Counted from the first letter of the stretch, positions 33,943 to 43,242 are shown. The stretch is 64,000 nucleotides of DNA from Novosphingobium mangrovisedimenti (GCF_025153475.1 NZ_JANZXA010000003.1:1-64000), one strand, 5' to 3'. The notes: generated by a model from the sequence alone, not told the origin. Translations and numbers: made by a program.

Positions 33943-36168
33943 TCAGGCCTGCAGTCGCATCGTGGCGGCGGGCTCGTAGCGCGCGGCGATTTCTCCGGCT
34001 GGCTGTGGCATTCCGGTCAGGAACCCCTGGAACATGCTGTAGCCCGCCAGCGTCAGTTCGCGCAGCTGCTCCTCGGTTTCTACGCCTTCCGCGATCACGC
34101 CGAGGTTGAAGGACTTGGCGAGCTTGACGATCGCGGTCACCAGCGCGTTGACTTCCCCGCTTTCGCCCAGTCCATGGACGAAGGTGCGGTCGATCTTGAT
34201 CTTGTCGACGTGGAAGCGGTGCAGCAGGCTGAGGCTGGAATAGCCCGTCCCGAAATCGTCGAGCACGATGGAAAAGCCCAAACGTCGCAGGATCTCGAAG
34301 TTTTCGGCAGTCGCGGGGCCATCGCCGAGCAGCGCCGTCTCGGTCAGCTCGATTTCGTAACGCGAGGGGTCGATGCCGGTTCGGGCGGCGAGCTGCATGA
34401 CCTGCGTCGCGTAGCCCGGCGTGCGCATCTGGACTGCCGAAACGTTGATCGCGACGCGCAGGTTGCACCAGCGCCCCGTTTCCTCGAAGACGCGGCGCAT
34501 GACGAATTCGCCGATGGGCATGATGAGCCCGCATTCCTCGGCCAGAGGAATGAACACCGATGGCGATATCTCTCCGAGTTCGGGATGTTTCCAGCGCAGC
34601 AGGGCCTCGACCGCGGGCACGTTCCCCTCGACGTCGACTTGCGGCTGGTAGACGACGTGGAAGGTATCGTCCCGTAGCGAGGCGCGCAGGCTTTCCTCGA
34701 TACCCCGGCGCGTCTGGAACGCTTCGTCCATTCCGGGTTCGAAGAAGGTCACGCGTCCCTTGCCGTCGGCCTTGGACTGATAGAGCGCCATGTCCGCGCG
34801 CCGCAGGACGATCGAGGGATCGACCTTGCCGTCATCGATGAGCGCCACGCCGACCGAACAGCCGACGTCGATCTGGCCGTATTCGCAATCCATCGGTTGC
34901 AGGATCAGGTCGAGGCAGCGATTGGCCAGGGCTTCGGCCGCCTGTCGATCCTGCACCGGGCAGACGAGAACGAACTCGTCGCCGCCGAGACGCGCGATGA
35001 GTGCATTCTCGGTCTGCGCCGATGCCGCCTGCAGGCGCTCCGCGAGGAGCTTGAGCAACTGGTCGCCCGCCGGATGGCCCAGCGTGTCGTTCACTTCCTT
35101 GAAGCGGTCCAGGTCGACGCACAGAATGGCCAGCATCGGCGTGGTACGGCCGACCTCGCCCAGCATGACGGGCAGGCGTTCGAACAGCAGCGAACGGTTG
35201 GGCACGCGGGTGAGCTGGTCGTGATAGGCCAGGTGCTTGGCCTGCTTTTCGTTCAGGATCAGTTCGTCGACGATCGCCCCGCTGCGCCTGATCAGGACCC
35301 ATCCGGCGAATATCAGCAGGACGAGGGCGGCCAGCATCGGCAGCTTCAAGTCCTGGAACAGCATCGCGCCGGGCCGTCGCGGGGCCCAGACGAGTGCCGC
35401 GATCTCGCGCCCCGTGGGATCGAGCAGCGGGAAATAGGCCTTGCCTATTCCATTCGAAGAGGAGGCATCGACAAGTTCGAGGTCGTCGACGAGATAACGG
35501 GTCGCCAGGGTATTCAGCACCGATCGGTCGACCGGCATGGCCATGATTACCACGGGGGCCCGGGGGCCCTTGGGCAGGACCTTGCCGAGGTCCGGCTGGA
35601 TCAGTGTGGCAATGACGATGTAGACCGTGCTTCCGACGCGGACGATGCCGTTGGCCTGGATCGGCTGGGTGACCGTGTCCCCGCTCGTGGTGCTCGGCCT
35701 GATCGGCGGGCGGCGGGCTTCGGCCTTGCGGATCGGCGCGAGCAGCTTCGAAATGGTCCCGGCAAAGGGGGCGAATGCCGTCTTGTCCGCTTTCTTGCCG
35801 TCTACCGAGGCGTAGAGCAGCTTGCCGTCACCATCGACGAAGAAGCTGCGCGTGAAGCCGTTGAACATGTAGAGCTGGGCGCTGAAATTGACGTCCGCGA
35901 ACTGTTCATTGAATTTGTGGTCCAGGTTCGTGACCGCGGCATCCCAGTCGGCCTGCGGGACAAGGATTTCATCGTATTGCTCAAGTTGGCGCTGAAAGCC
36001 CTGCTCGACCATTTGCTGTTCGCGGTTCGACGCGGTCCAGTCGAAGGAAACGATGAGGAACGTGGCGAGCAGTACGAGCAGTGCGAGCGTGCCGAACGTC
36101 ATGCCGGCGATTGGCACCAGCAACTGGTGCCGCCGGGACAGTTCGGCAATGCCTCGTTTGACGCTCAA
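33943..36168 (-). CDS. membrane CHASE4-like GGDEF-EAL cyclic-di-GMP protein
   Basis: A 741-residue signalling protein. It begins with TTG at 36168; no in-frame ATG exists nearby. Two transmembrane helices (about residues 20-42 and 278-296) flank a periplasmic CHASE4-like sensor domain. The GGDEF domain has an intact RLGGDEF, so diguanylate cyclase activity is possible. The EAL domain shows EALLRWKHP (EALLRW), NVS, ELTE, DDFGTGYSSL, KIKID and EGVET, the metal and catalytic residues of an active phosphodiesterase. Net activity cannot be told from sequence. It controls c-di-GMP in response to an unknown periplasmic cue. Confidence 0.92.
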   Translation of the reverse strand: MSVKRGIAELSRRHQLLVPIAGMTFGTLALLVLLATFLIVSFDWTASNREQQMVEQGFQRQLEQYDEILVPQADWDAAVTNLDHKFNEQFADVNFSAQLYMFNGFTRSFFVDGDGKLLYASVDGKKADKTAFAPFAGTISKLLAPIRKAEARRPPIRPSTTSGDTVTQPIQANGIVRVGSTVYIVIATLIQPDLGKVLPKGPRAPVVIMAMPVDRSVLNTLATRYLVDDLELVDASSSNGIGKAYFPLLDPTGREIAALVWAPRRPGAMLFQDLKLPMLAALVLLIFAGWVLIRRSGAIVDELILNEKQAKHLAYHDQLTRVPNRSLLFERLPVMLGEVGRTTPMLAILCVDLDRFKEVNDTLGHPAGDQLLKLLAERLQAASAQTENALIARLGGDEFVLVCPVQDRQAAEALANRCLDLILQPMDCEYGQIDVGCSVGVALIDDGKVDPSIVLRRADMALYQSKADGKGRVTFFEPGMDEAFQTRRGIEESLRASLRDDTFHVVYQPQVDVEGNVPAVEALLRWKHPELGEISPSVFIPLAEECGLIMPIGEFVMRRVFEETGRWCNLRVAINVSAVQMRTPGYATQVMQLAARTGIDPSRYEIELTETALLGDGPATAENFEILRRLGFSIVLDDFGTGYSSLSLLHRFHVDKIKIDRTFVHGLGESGEVNALVTAIVKLAKSFNLGVIAEGVETEEQLRELTLAGYSMFQGFLTGMPQPAGEIAARYEPAATMRLQA

Positions 36169-36266
36169 AGATCCGACCCTGCTTTGTACCCTCTGGCCGC
36201 ATGCAGACGGCCCAGACTGCGACGATAACCCGATGTCGCTAAGGAAACGCTAAGGGGCGCAGGCAG

Positions 36267-36278
36267 TTAATGCATTAA
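36267..36278. promoter_or_regulatory. perfect palindrome TTAATGCATTAA upstream of the GGDEF-EAL gene
   Basis: TTAATGCATTAA, a 12-bp perfect palindrome, lies 99 bases before the TTG start of the GGDEF-EAL gene and 33 bases after the end of the molybdopterin gene. It resembles a half-spaced version of the TTAA-N7-TTAA CtrA box but has only 4 bases between the TTAA pairs, so that identity is doubtful. Confidence 0.35.
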
Positions 36279-36310
36279 GGTCACGCTGGTCCTGATCGGT
36301 ATCGGCGCGG

Positions 36311-38410
36311 TCAGACGGGCTCGATCGCGATGGGCACGGCGCTGTAATGTGCCATGCCGCCCAGCGGGTCCATGTCGTGCGCGCAGGTCAGATTGTTGAC
36401 GTTGGCGTCCTTGTGGCCGTGCGGGATCGAGCAGATGCCGGGGCGCATGGTCGGATCGACCTTTGCGGTGACGACGATTTCGCCCGACTTGTTGGAGACG
36501 CGCACTTGCTGGCCGTCGGCAATGCCGTGTTCGGCCGCCGTATCGGGGTGGATCAGGCAGTCCGCAATCTCGCCCAGGAAGTCGATCTGGCCGTTGAACT
36601 TGCGGCGCTGGCGGCGTGAGGTGAAGACCAGCGGCTTGCGTTTGCCCAGCATGGCTTCGTCCTCGGCGCGGAATTGCAGCCACTGCGCTTCCAGTTCGGC
36701 GGGAACCAGTTCCCAGCCGCCGGTGCGCTCGAAATGCCGGTCAACCCAGGGGGCGGGCAGTTCGCGCGGGAATTCCACCACGCGCTTTTCCTTGAGCTCG
36801 TCCCAGCTGCAGCGCGCATTGGCGAGCAGCATCGACTGCATCAGCTCGTCGTTCTCGTCGCTGTGTTCGGTCGGCACGTGGTTGGGCACGGGCAGGTCGG
36901 CACGGCGCATGATCTGCGCGATCGCCCACCAGGCCGAGCGCCGCTCGCCCATCGGTTTGACCAGTGCGGGCGCGTACTGGAGGTTCACGCTCCAGTTCAG
37001 CGTGTCCCAGCGCGTGAACTCGTTGCGCTCGACCGCACTCTTGGTCGGCAGGATGTGGGTGCAATAGCCGCTGAGCTCGTTGTGCGTGATCTCGGTGCTG
37101 ACGAGCAGATCCAGCTTGGGCAGCGCGGCTTCCAGCGCATGCACGTCGGGGAACGAGCGGAACAGGTGGCCGCCGAAATTGAACAGGGCGTGCATGTAGC
37201 CCTGCTCGATCTCCTCGGGCAGCACGGCGCAGGGCCAGTCGCCGCAAATGCCCTTCACGTCGGGCCGCACGTGCGATCCGGGGGTGAAGGCACTGTCCAG
37301 CAGCGGCAGGTGGTCGACGAACTTGTCGAACGGGAACAGCGCGCCGGGGTGGATCCATGTGCCGCCCTTCACGTTCATCGATCCGGTCAGGATCATGATC
37401 AGCCAGGCGAACCACACGGTGAGGTTGCCGCCCGGCGACATGCCGGTGCCGGTGCCGGTCTCGATCGCCACGATCTTGCGGCGGCGGATCGCGTCGAGCA
37501 GGCCTTGAAGCTGTTCTTCGGGAACGCCTGCAATCTCGGCAGCCCTGGCGCGGTCGTAATCCGCGAGCAGGGCGCGCAGCTTGTCGAGGTTCTTCACCGG
37601 CTGGTGCGGATCGAGCGGGCCATCCGCCAGAATCTCGCGTACGATCCAGGCGAGCACGGCATAGTCGCGCCCGGGATAGGCGGCGATGTGGCCTCTGGCG
37701 AAGTTGGCGGTCTCGGTGCGCACCGGGTCGATCACCCAGATCTCGCCGCCGCGCTTGTTGATCGCCTTGAGCCAGTTGCCCGGCTTGAACATGCCGGTGT
37801 TGTGGGCGTGGCTGACCATCGGGTTGGTGCCCACGTAGAGCACCATCTGGCAATTGTCGTAATCGGTCTTGGGATTGATGCCGTAGAATTTCGCCATGGT
37901 GCCCGCGATCATCACCTTGGCGGTGGTGTCGTTGGTCAGCGGCGTGAACTTGGGCGGGGTGCCCAGTGCGTTGTAGAACGCCTCTTCCATCGAATAGCCG
38001 GCGGAATCGAGGCCGAGGCCGCTGCCGAAATACATGCCGACCGAATCGGGGCCGTGTTCGTCGATGATCCTGCGCAGCCGCACGGCAATGTCGTCGAGCG
38101 CCTCCTCCCACGAGACTTCGACGAGCGCGCCGTCCTTGCGCATCATCGGCCGGGTGATCGCATGGTCGAGGTGGTAGATCTGCCCCGTGGCGCGGCCCTT
38201 GGGGCAGCTGTAGCCCTGCGTGATCGGGTGCTGGGGGTCTGCCTTGACCTTGAGGATCTTCGAATCGCCCGCGACTTCGGCCACCAGCCCGCAGCTCGTC
38301 ATGCAGACCTTGCAGTAAGTGCGCTTGAGTTCGATCGGCTCGCCTTCTTCGGCCGTGACCGGAACGGGCTGCGCTTCTTCGGTGGCATAGTCGATCTGCC
38401 GGGTGGCCAT
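36311..38410 (-). CDS. molybdopterin-dependent oxidoreductase, DMSO reductase/formate dehydrogenase family
   Basis: About 699 residues from the ATG at 38410 (GAGAGG upstream); the frame continues to 38470. A [4Fe-4S] site is formed by Cys33, Cys36, Cys40 and Cys69 (YCKVCMTSC and GYSCPKG), followed by molybdopterin-binding regions (WEEALDDIA, WVIDPVRTETA, AYPGRDYAVLAWI) and a C-terminal dinucleotide-binding domain (SNKSGEIVVTAKV). At the usual metal-ligand position (residues 160-163) I see NDTT rather than Cys or selenocysteine, so the Mo ligand may be Asp, Thr or absent. No small subunit or formate-dehydrogenase accessory gene is adjacent. Substrate unknown. Confidence 0.87.
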   Translation of the reverse strand: MATRQIDYATEEAQPVPVTAEEGEPIELKRTYCKVCMTSCGLVAEVAGDSKILKVKADPQHPITQGYSCPKGRATGQIYHLDHAITRPMMRKDGALVEVSWEEALDDIAVRLRRIIDEHGPDSVGMYFGSGLGLDSAGYSMEEAFYNALGTPPKFTPLTNDTTAKVMIAGTMAKFYGINPKTDYDNCQMVLYVGTNPMVSHAHNTGMFKPGNWLKAINKRGGEIWVIDPVRTETANFARGHIAAYPGRDYAVLAWIVREILADGPLDPHQPVKNLDKLRALLADYDRARAAEIAGVPEEQLQGLLDAIRRRKIVAIETGTGTGMSPGGNLTVWFAWLIMILTGSMNVKGGTWIHPGALFPFDKFVDHLPLLDSAFTPGSHVRPDVKGICGDWPCAVLPEEIEQGYMHALFNFGGHLFRSFPDVHALEAALPKLDLLVSTEITHNELSGYCTHILPTKSAVERNEFTRWDTLNWSVNLQYAPALVKPMGERRSAWWAIAQIMRRADLPVPNHVPTEHSDENDELMQSMLLANARCSWDELKEKRVVEFPRELPAPWVDRHFERTGGWELVPAELEAQWLQFRAEDEAMLGKRKPLVFTSRRQRRKFNGQIDFLGEIADCLIHPDTAAEHGIADGQQVRVSNKSGEIVVTAKVDPTMRPGICSIPHGHKDANVNNLTCAHDMDPLGGMAHYSAVPIAIEPV

Positions 38411-38505
38411 GGCCTTGCCTCTCCCACATGGCCGCTTCTGTGCCGGCCTATAAGTGAACACCTGTGCCAATTATCATGACTGCCCGGGCGGAGGCAAGGC
38501 GGCCG

Positions 38506-39075
38506 TCAGTTCACGGGGGCATTCTCCTCGTCGACGATCGCCTGCAGCGAACGGGCCAGCCAGCGCACCGATTCGGGCGGGACATCGCCGGTCCTGAGGT
38601 GCCGCGTCTGGATCGTGAAGCCGTTCATCAGGGTCAGCATGTGCAGCGCCCGGTTCTGCGCGTCCGGCGGGCCCAGCCAGTCGGCCAGCGATTTCAGCAC
38701 CACGTCGCGCGTGATTTTCTGGGCGATTTCGCGCGATTCCAGATCGGCGATCGCCAGCACCATCATGGCCGGGATGCGGGCCTCTTCGTCACCCACCACC
38801 AGCGCGGCCATTCGTTCGCCGAAATTGGGCTTGGAGCGGACGAAGAAGCCTCTCTCGTAAATCGCCCGGACCAGTGCCTGCTCGAACAGCGCGGCCTTGG
38901 TGCCGAAATAGCGCACGACCAGCGAGGTCGCGACATCGGCGCGCTCGGCGACTTCGCGCATGCCGGTCCGGGCATAACCTTGCGAGGAGAACAGCTCGAA
39001 TGCGGCGTCGAGTATCCGGGCCTGTGTCTTGGCGGGATTCCGCCGTTTGGGTTCGCGCTTGTCCTCCATGGTCAT
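38506..39075 (-). CDS. TetR/AcrR family transcriptional regulator
   Basis: A 189-residue regulator. The N-terminal HTH is typical: TQARILDAAFELFSSQGYAR, then TGMREVAERADVATSLVVRYFGTKAALFEQAL. The C-terminal ligand-binding domain is not informative. The start may be 39075 or the Met two codons later. It lies on the same strand, 95 bases upstream of the molybdopterin oxidoreductase, and may regulate it; the gap contains a short ACAC-CT-GTG(C) dyad near 38458-38468. Confidence 0.9.
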   Translation of the reverse strand: MTMEDKREPKRRNPAKTQARILDAAFELFSSQGYARTGMREVAERADVATSLVVRYFGTKAALFEQALVRAIYERGFFVRSKPNFGERMAALVVGDEEARIPAMMVLAIADLESREIAQKITRDVVLKSLADWLGPPDAQNRALHMLTLMNGFTIQTRHLRTGDVPPESVRWLARSLQAIVDEENAPVN

Positions 39076-39154
39076 GGCTTACGGCCAGGGGGCGGGGCAG
39101 ACAAGCATGCGCCACCGGCTGGACATTACACTGCGTTAATCCCATCCTGCGGGC

Positions 39155-39466
39155 ATGAAGTGGCCGATTGCCTTTCCGGCGCTTGCTGCCCTTGCCGCAT
39201 CTGCGGCGCCTGCCCATCCGGGCGGGCTGAATGCGGCGGGTTGCCATAACAACCGCAAGACCGGCGAGTACCATTGCCATCGCTCGGGCGCTGCCAGCGC
39301 GCCGCAACCAAAGCCGGCTGCCCGGCCGGTTCGGTTGCCGGGAGGCCAGGTCTATTACCCCAATTGCGCTGCTGCGCGGGCCGCCGGAGTGGCGCCTCTG
39401 CGGCGCGGCGATCCCGGTTATCGGCCGGGTCTCGACCGCGACCGCGACGGCAAGGCGTGCGAGTAA
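39155..39466 (+). CDS. small secreted YHYH/excalibur calcium-binding protein
   Basis: A 103-residue exported protein. A signal peptide (WPIAFPALAALAASAAPAH) leads to HPGGLNAAGCHNNRKTGEYH, a His/Cys-rich YHYH-like motif. After a Pro-rich linker comes an excalibur domain: YYPNCAAARAAGVAPLRRGD then PGYRPGLDRDRDGKACE, with the DRDRDGKAC calcium-loop pattern. The same pairing is frequent in surface-associated proteins and nucleases. No catalytic domain is present. It is divergent from the TetR gene. Confidence 0.85.
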   Translation: MKWPIAFPALAALAASAAPAHPGGLNAAGCHNNRKTGEYHCHRSGAASAPQPKPAARPVRLPGGQVYYPNCAAARAAGVAPLRRGDPGYRPGLDRDRDGKACE

Positions 39467-39558
39467 CGCGGTGACGGGGCCGCTCTGGTGGGCTCCTTCC
39501 TGCCGTAATTGCCTCATCGCTCTTTGCGCGGGCGGGAATTGCGCTTAAAGCCCGCCCC

Positions 39559-40290
39559 ATGAACGATACCGTTTCCTTCGGCTACGAAGATGTCGCCCCC
39601 GAGGAGAAGGCCGGACGCGTCGGCGCCGTCTTTTCGAACGTCGCGCGCAAGTACGATGTGATGAACGATGCCATGTCGGTCGGCATGCACCGTTTGTGGA
39701 AGGACAAGTTCGTGCGCCGGGTAAGGCCGCAGCCAGGCGAGCAGATCCTCGACATGGCGGGCGGCACCGGCGACATCGCCTTCCGCATGGAGGAAGCGGG
39801 CGCTTCCATCACGGTCTCGGACATCAATCAGGACATGCTCGACGTCGGCATCGAGCGCGCCATGGAGCGCGGGATCGATACCCTCGTCTGGTCGCGCCAG
39901 AATGCCGAGGAGCTGGCCTTCCCGGACCGCATTTTCGATGCCTATACGATTGCGTTCGGCATCCGCAACGTCACCCACATCGACAAGGCGCTGGCCGAGG
40001 CGTTCCGCGTGCTCAAGTACGGCGGACGCTTCTTCTGCCTGGAATTCTCGACGACCGAATGGCCAGGCTTCAAGGAGGCCTACGACGCCTATTCGCACCA
40101 TCTGGTGCCCCGGATCGGCAAGGCCATCGCGGGCGATGCCGATTCCTACCGCTACCTGATCGAATCGATCCGCCGTTTTCCGCCCATGCCCGAATTCGAA
40201 CGCATGATCCGCGAGGCCGGGTTCAAGCATACCAAGGTCGAGCCGATCATGGGCGGCCTCGTCGCGATTCATTCGGGCTGGAAGGTTTAA
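39559..40290 (+). CDS. ubiE: demethylmenaquinone/2-methoxy-6-polyprenyl-1,4-benzoquinol methyltransferase
   Basis: A 243-residue class I SAM methyltransferase that C-methylates the ubiquinone ring. Motif I is ILDMAGGTGDIAF; the family signatures are YDVMNDAMSVGMHRLWKD at the N-terminus and YTIAFGIRNVTHIDKAL in the middle, with FCLEFSTTEWPGFKEAYDAY and MGGLVAIHSGWK at the end. Full length. It is followed by a palindromic repeat and ubiB, so the ubiE-ubiB pairing for ubiquinone synthesis is preserved. Confidence 0.97.
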   Translation: MNDTVSFGYEDVAPEEKAGRVGAVFSNVARKYDVMNDAMSVGMHRLWKDKFVRRVRPQPGEQILDMAGGTGDIAFRMEEAGASITVSDINQDMLDVGIERAMERGIDTLVWSRQNAEELAFPDRIFDAYTIAFGIRNVTHIDKALAEAFRVLKYGGRFFCLEFSTTEWPGFKEAYDAYSHHLVPRIGKAIAGDADSYRYLIESIRRFPPMPEFERMIREAGFKHTKVEPIMGGLVAIHSGWKV

Positions 40291-40329
40291 CAGGGTGATC
40301 TTCACACGAAGTCGTGAAGTCCGCCAGTT

Positions 40330-40443
40330 CCCCTCCTGCGTGCGGGAGGGGGTAGGGGAGGGCGTGTCCGCTCTCGACCTTACGACAATGCTGCCGCGAA
40401 CGGGCACATGCCCTCCCCCGACCCCTCCCGCATGCGGGAGGGG
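40330..40443. repeat. long imperfect inverted repeat between ubiE and ubiB
   Basis: CCCCTCCTGCGTGCGGGAGG followed by GGTAGGGGAGGGCGTG is mirrored by CATGCCCTCCCCCGACCCCT and CCCGCATGCGGGAGGGG about 40 bases on. Each end is itself a hairpin (CCTCCxGCGTGCGGGAGG type), a structure typical of mobile intergenic palindromes in sphingomonads. It would form a very stable RNA structure 40 bases before the ubiB start. Confidence 0.75.
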
Positions 40444-40482
40444 AGATCATGGGCTCGCGGCTTTGCGGCGCGAGGTGCTCCT

Positions 40483-42048
40483 TTGACTCGTCCCGTCACA
40501 CACATTGCACGCCTTCTCAAATGGGGGCGTGTGCTCGCGCGGCACGGGGCGTTGCGCGGGATCGAGAACGACCGCAATGCGCCCGCGGTGGTCAAGCGCC
40601 TGTGCCGCGTGGCCCGCTTCGGCACGCGCCAGCCGGGCGAGCCGGACTATGCGGGTGCCTTCCAGGAAATCGGCCCGGCCGCTATCAAGCTCGGCCAGGC
40701 GCTCGCGACCCGGCCCGATCTCGTCGGCGAGGGCCCCGCGCGCAACCTGCTGACGTTGCAGGACAGCCTGCCGCCGGTGGACTTCGCCCAGATCCGCGCG
40801 CAGATCGAAGACACCTTCGGCAAGCCGATCGACGCGCTGTTCTCCAGTATCGAGGAGGAGCCTATCGGCGCAGCCTCGATCGCGCAGGTCCACCGCGCGA
40901 TGACCACCGACGGGCGGCAGGTCGCGGTCAAGGTGCTGCGCCCGCAGATCCGCGAGAAGTTCGCACGCGACGTCGAGACCTACGAATGGGCCGCCGCGCA
41001 TCTCGAGGCGCTGGGTGGCGAGGCGGCGCGCCTGCGTCCGCGCGCGGTGATCGACAACCTCAAGCGCTGGACCCTGCGCGAGCTGGACCTGCGGCGCGAG
41101 GCGGCCTCGGCCTCCGAGCTTTCCGAGGCGATGACCGGCATCGAGGGCTACCGCGTCCCCGACATCGACTGGGACCGCACCAATGGATCGGTGCTGACGG
41201 TCGAATGGGTCGACGGCATCAAGATGAGCGATCTCGATGCCCTGCGCGCGGCCGGGCACGACATGTCCGCGCTGGCGCGCCGGCTGGTGATCACCTTCCT
41301 GACCCAGGCGATTTCCAGCGGCTTTTTCCATGCCGACATGCATCAGGGCAACCTGTTCGTGCAGCGCGACGGCACGATCGTTGCCATCGATTTCGGCATC
41401 ATGGGCCGGATCAACCGGCAGGCGCGGCTGTGGCTGGCGGAGATCCTCTATGGCCTGACCACGGGCAATTACCGCCGCGTCGCCGAAATCCACTTCGAGG
41501 CGCAATACGTGCCCGCCTACCATTCGGCCGAGGAATTCGCGACGGCACTGCGCGCGGTGGGCGAGCCGATGCGCGGCAAGCCGGTGTCCGAATTGTCGGT
41601 CGGCCAGATGCTCGACGGTCTGTTCGCGATCACCCGCGATTTCGACATGCAGGTCCAGCCGCACCTGCTGCTGCTGCAGAAGACCATGGTCATGGTCGAG
41701 GGGCTGGCGACCGCGCTCGATCCCCAGATCAACATGTGGGACGTTTCCGGCCCCTTCGTGAAAAGCTGGATCCGCGACGAGCTGGGCCCCGAGGCCATGG
41801 TGGCCGACCGCTTGCGCGAGGATCTGGGCACGCTTGCCCGCCTGCCCGCGCTGGTGCGCCGGATCGAAGAGAAATTCCCGCCCAAGGGCGGCGCGCCCGA
41901 ACAGGCGCCGCTGCCCGACATGAAGCTTATCCTCGGCCTAGGTGAACCGCGTAAACGCGAAAGTAACCACTGGGTGGGGTATGTTGTGGCCGCAATCCTG
42001 GGGGGTGCTGCCACATGGGCGTTCACGTACTGGACATTACTGAGCTAG
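40483..42048 (+). CDS. ubiB: UbiB-family atypical kinase/ATPase for ubiquinone biosynthesis
   Basis: A 521-residue ABC1/ADCK protein. The start is TTG 40483, with GAGG 8 bases upstream and a family-like N-terminus (TRPVTHIARLLKWGRVLARH); longer open frames run through the palindromic repeat. Hallmarks are the KxGQ helix (AAIKLGQALATRPDLVG), the Ala-rich nucleotide loop (PIGAASIAQVHRA), the lysine strand VAVKVLRP, the catalytic HADMHQGNLFV and the metal motif AIDFGIMG. A single C-terminal transmembrane helix (VGYVVAAILGGAATWAFTYW) anchors it to the inner membrane. It is required for ubiquinone production, probably extracting intermediates from the membrane. It overlaps the next gene by 34 bases. 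Confidence 0.95.
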   Translation: MTRPVTHIARLLKWGRVLARHGALRGIENDRNAPAVVKRLCRVARFGTRQPGEPDYAGAFQEIGPAAIKLGQALATRPDLVGEGPARNLLTLQDSLPPVDFAQIRAQIEDTFGKPIDALFSSIEEEPIGAASIAQVHRAMTTDGRQVAVKVLRPQIREKFARDVETYEWAAAHLEALGGEAARLRPRAVIDNLKRWTLRELDLRREAASASELSEAMTGIEGYRVPDIDWDRTNGSVLTVEWVDGIKMSDLDALRAAGHDMSALARRLVITFLTQAISSGFFHADMHQGNLFVQRDGTIVAIDFGIMGRINRQARLWLAEILYGLTTGNYRRVAEIHFEAQYVPAYHSAEEFATALRAVGEPMRGKPVSELSVGQMLDGLFAITRDFDMQVQPHLLLLQKTMVMVEGLATALDPQINMWDVSGPFVKSWIRDELGPEAMVADRLREDLGTLARLPALVRRIEEKFPPKGGAPEQAPLPDMKLILGLGEPRKRESNHWVGYVVAAILGGAATWAFTYWTLLS

Positions 42049-43232
42049 CGACAGCCGAAGGCGCAAGTGCGTCGACGGCGGGCGCCGGGGCGGCGTCCGG
42101 TCGTTTCGCGCACTGGTCCCCGTCCCTGGCGCGCGTCGTCCTGGCCGTGCTGGCACTGCTTCTTCTCGCTTCGGCGCTGGTCCCGGTCGGCAAGCCCGGC
42201 AACCGCTCGCCGTGGGCGGGGCCGGTCGAGGGACCGGTCTCGATCAGCACCTCGGCCAGCGTGGCCGACGAGCCCTACGACGAGGACATCGCGCTCTACG
42301 AAGTGGCCATCGATCGTATCGCCCATGGCGAGAACTATTACGATTTCATCGTCTCCGAGCAGCGCGCCCGCAACTACCCGGTAAATCCGGGGCTGGCCGT
42401 GCGCATGCCGACGCTTGCCTATCTCGATGCCTGGCTGGGCACGCCCGGCCAGATCGTCGCGGCCATTGCCCTGATGCTGGGCATCGTTGCCGCATGGTGG
42501 CGCCGCTTCGGCGAGGAGGGCGTCTCGCCGCGCCTGCGGCGGATGGCGACGGCGATGGTCTTCGTCGGGGCCTCGCTCGGGCTCAACCGGCATTACTTCC
42601 CCTTGCACGAACTCTGGGCAGGCGGGCTGATCGCCCTGTCGTTCGGCCTGCACCGCATTGGCGTGAATGGGCAGGGCGGCCGGTGGATCGGAGCGTTCTA
42701 CGCCGGTGCGCTGGCCCTGGCGATTCGCGAGCATGCCTTGCCGTTCGTGCTGCTGATGGCGGCTGCCGCGCTGTGGTATCGCAACTGGCGCGAGGCGGCG
42801 GCGTGGAGCGCGCTGGTCGCGGTGTTCTTCGTGGCGCTGGCCCTGCACCTTTCGCTGGTCGCGCGCGACGTGCTGCCCAGCGATCCGCATTCCGCGCCTT
42901 GGCTGGTCATGCGCGGGCTGTCCGGCTGGCTCGCCAATGTCGTGCAGTCGAGCAATCTTCGCTGGCTTCCGCATGTCCTGGCCGGACCCGCAGTGGTGCT
43001 GATGACCTTCGGCTGGCTCGGCTGGAAAGGGCGCGGCGGCCTCTTCGGTTTCCTGCTGAGCGCGGGCTATGGGCTGGCCTTCATGTTTGCAGGGCGCTGG
43101 GATAATTTCTACTGGGGGGCGGTGATCGCGCCCGCCATGTTCGCGGGCATCGTATTCGCGCCGCGCGCGCTTTCGGACCTTGTCGCGGCGGCGCGATTGC
43201 GGGCCCGATCGCCGGTTGCGGCCGTAAACTGA
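42015..43232 (+). CDS. polytopic membrane protein of unknown function
   Basis: A 405-residue protein with about nine hydrophobic helices, including LARVVLAVLALLLLASALV, IVAAIALMLGIVAAWW, FYAGALALAIREHALPFVLL and AAAWSALVAVFFVALAL. A periplasmic-looking loop after the first helix contains YDEDIALYEVAIDRIAHGENYYD. This arrangement resembles GT-C-type membrane glycosyltransferase-like proteins, but no catalytic motif is certain. It overlaps the ubiB end by 34 bases and precedes coaBC closely, so it is co-transcribed. Confidence 0.7.
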   Translation: MGVHVLDITELATAEGASASTAGAGAASGRFAHWSPSLARVVLAVLALLLLASALVPVGKPGNRSPWAGPVEGPVSISTSASVADEPYDEDIALYEVAIDRIAHGENYYDFIVSEQRARNYPVNPGLAVRMPTLAYLDAWLGTPGQIVAAIALMLGIVAAWWRRFGEEGVSPRLRRMATAMVFVGASLGLNRHYFPLHELWAGGLIALSFGLHRIGVNGQGGRWIGAFYAGALALAIREHALPFVLLMAAAALWYRNWREAAAWSALVAVFFVALALHLSLVARDVLPSDPHSAPWLVMRGLSGWLANVVQSSNLRWLPHVLAGPAVVLMTFGWLGWKGRGGLFGFLLSAGYGLAFMFAGRWDNFYWGAVIAPAMFAGIVFAPRALSDLVAAARLRARSPVAAVN

Positions 43233-43242
43233 TTGCGTGACC

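Noticed and set aside
36267-36278. CtrA box
   Set aside because: TTAA-N4-TTAA lacks the 7-base spacing of the known TTAA-N7-TTAA site; kept only as an unassigned palindrome.
36311-38410. Selenocysteine-containing formate dehydrogenase
   Set aside because: No in-frame TGA in the catalytic domain and no SelC or SECIS signal nearby; the ligand region has NDTT.
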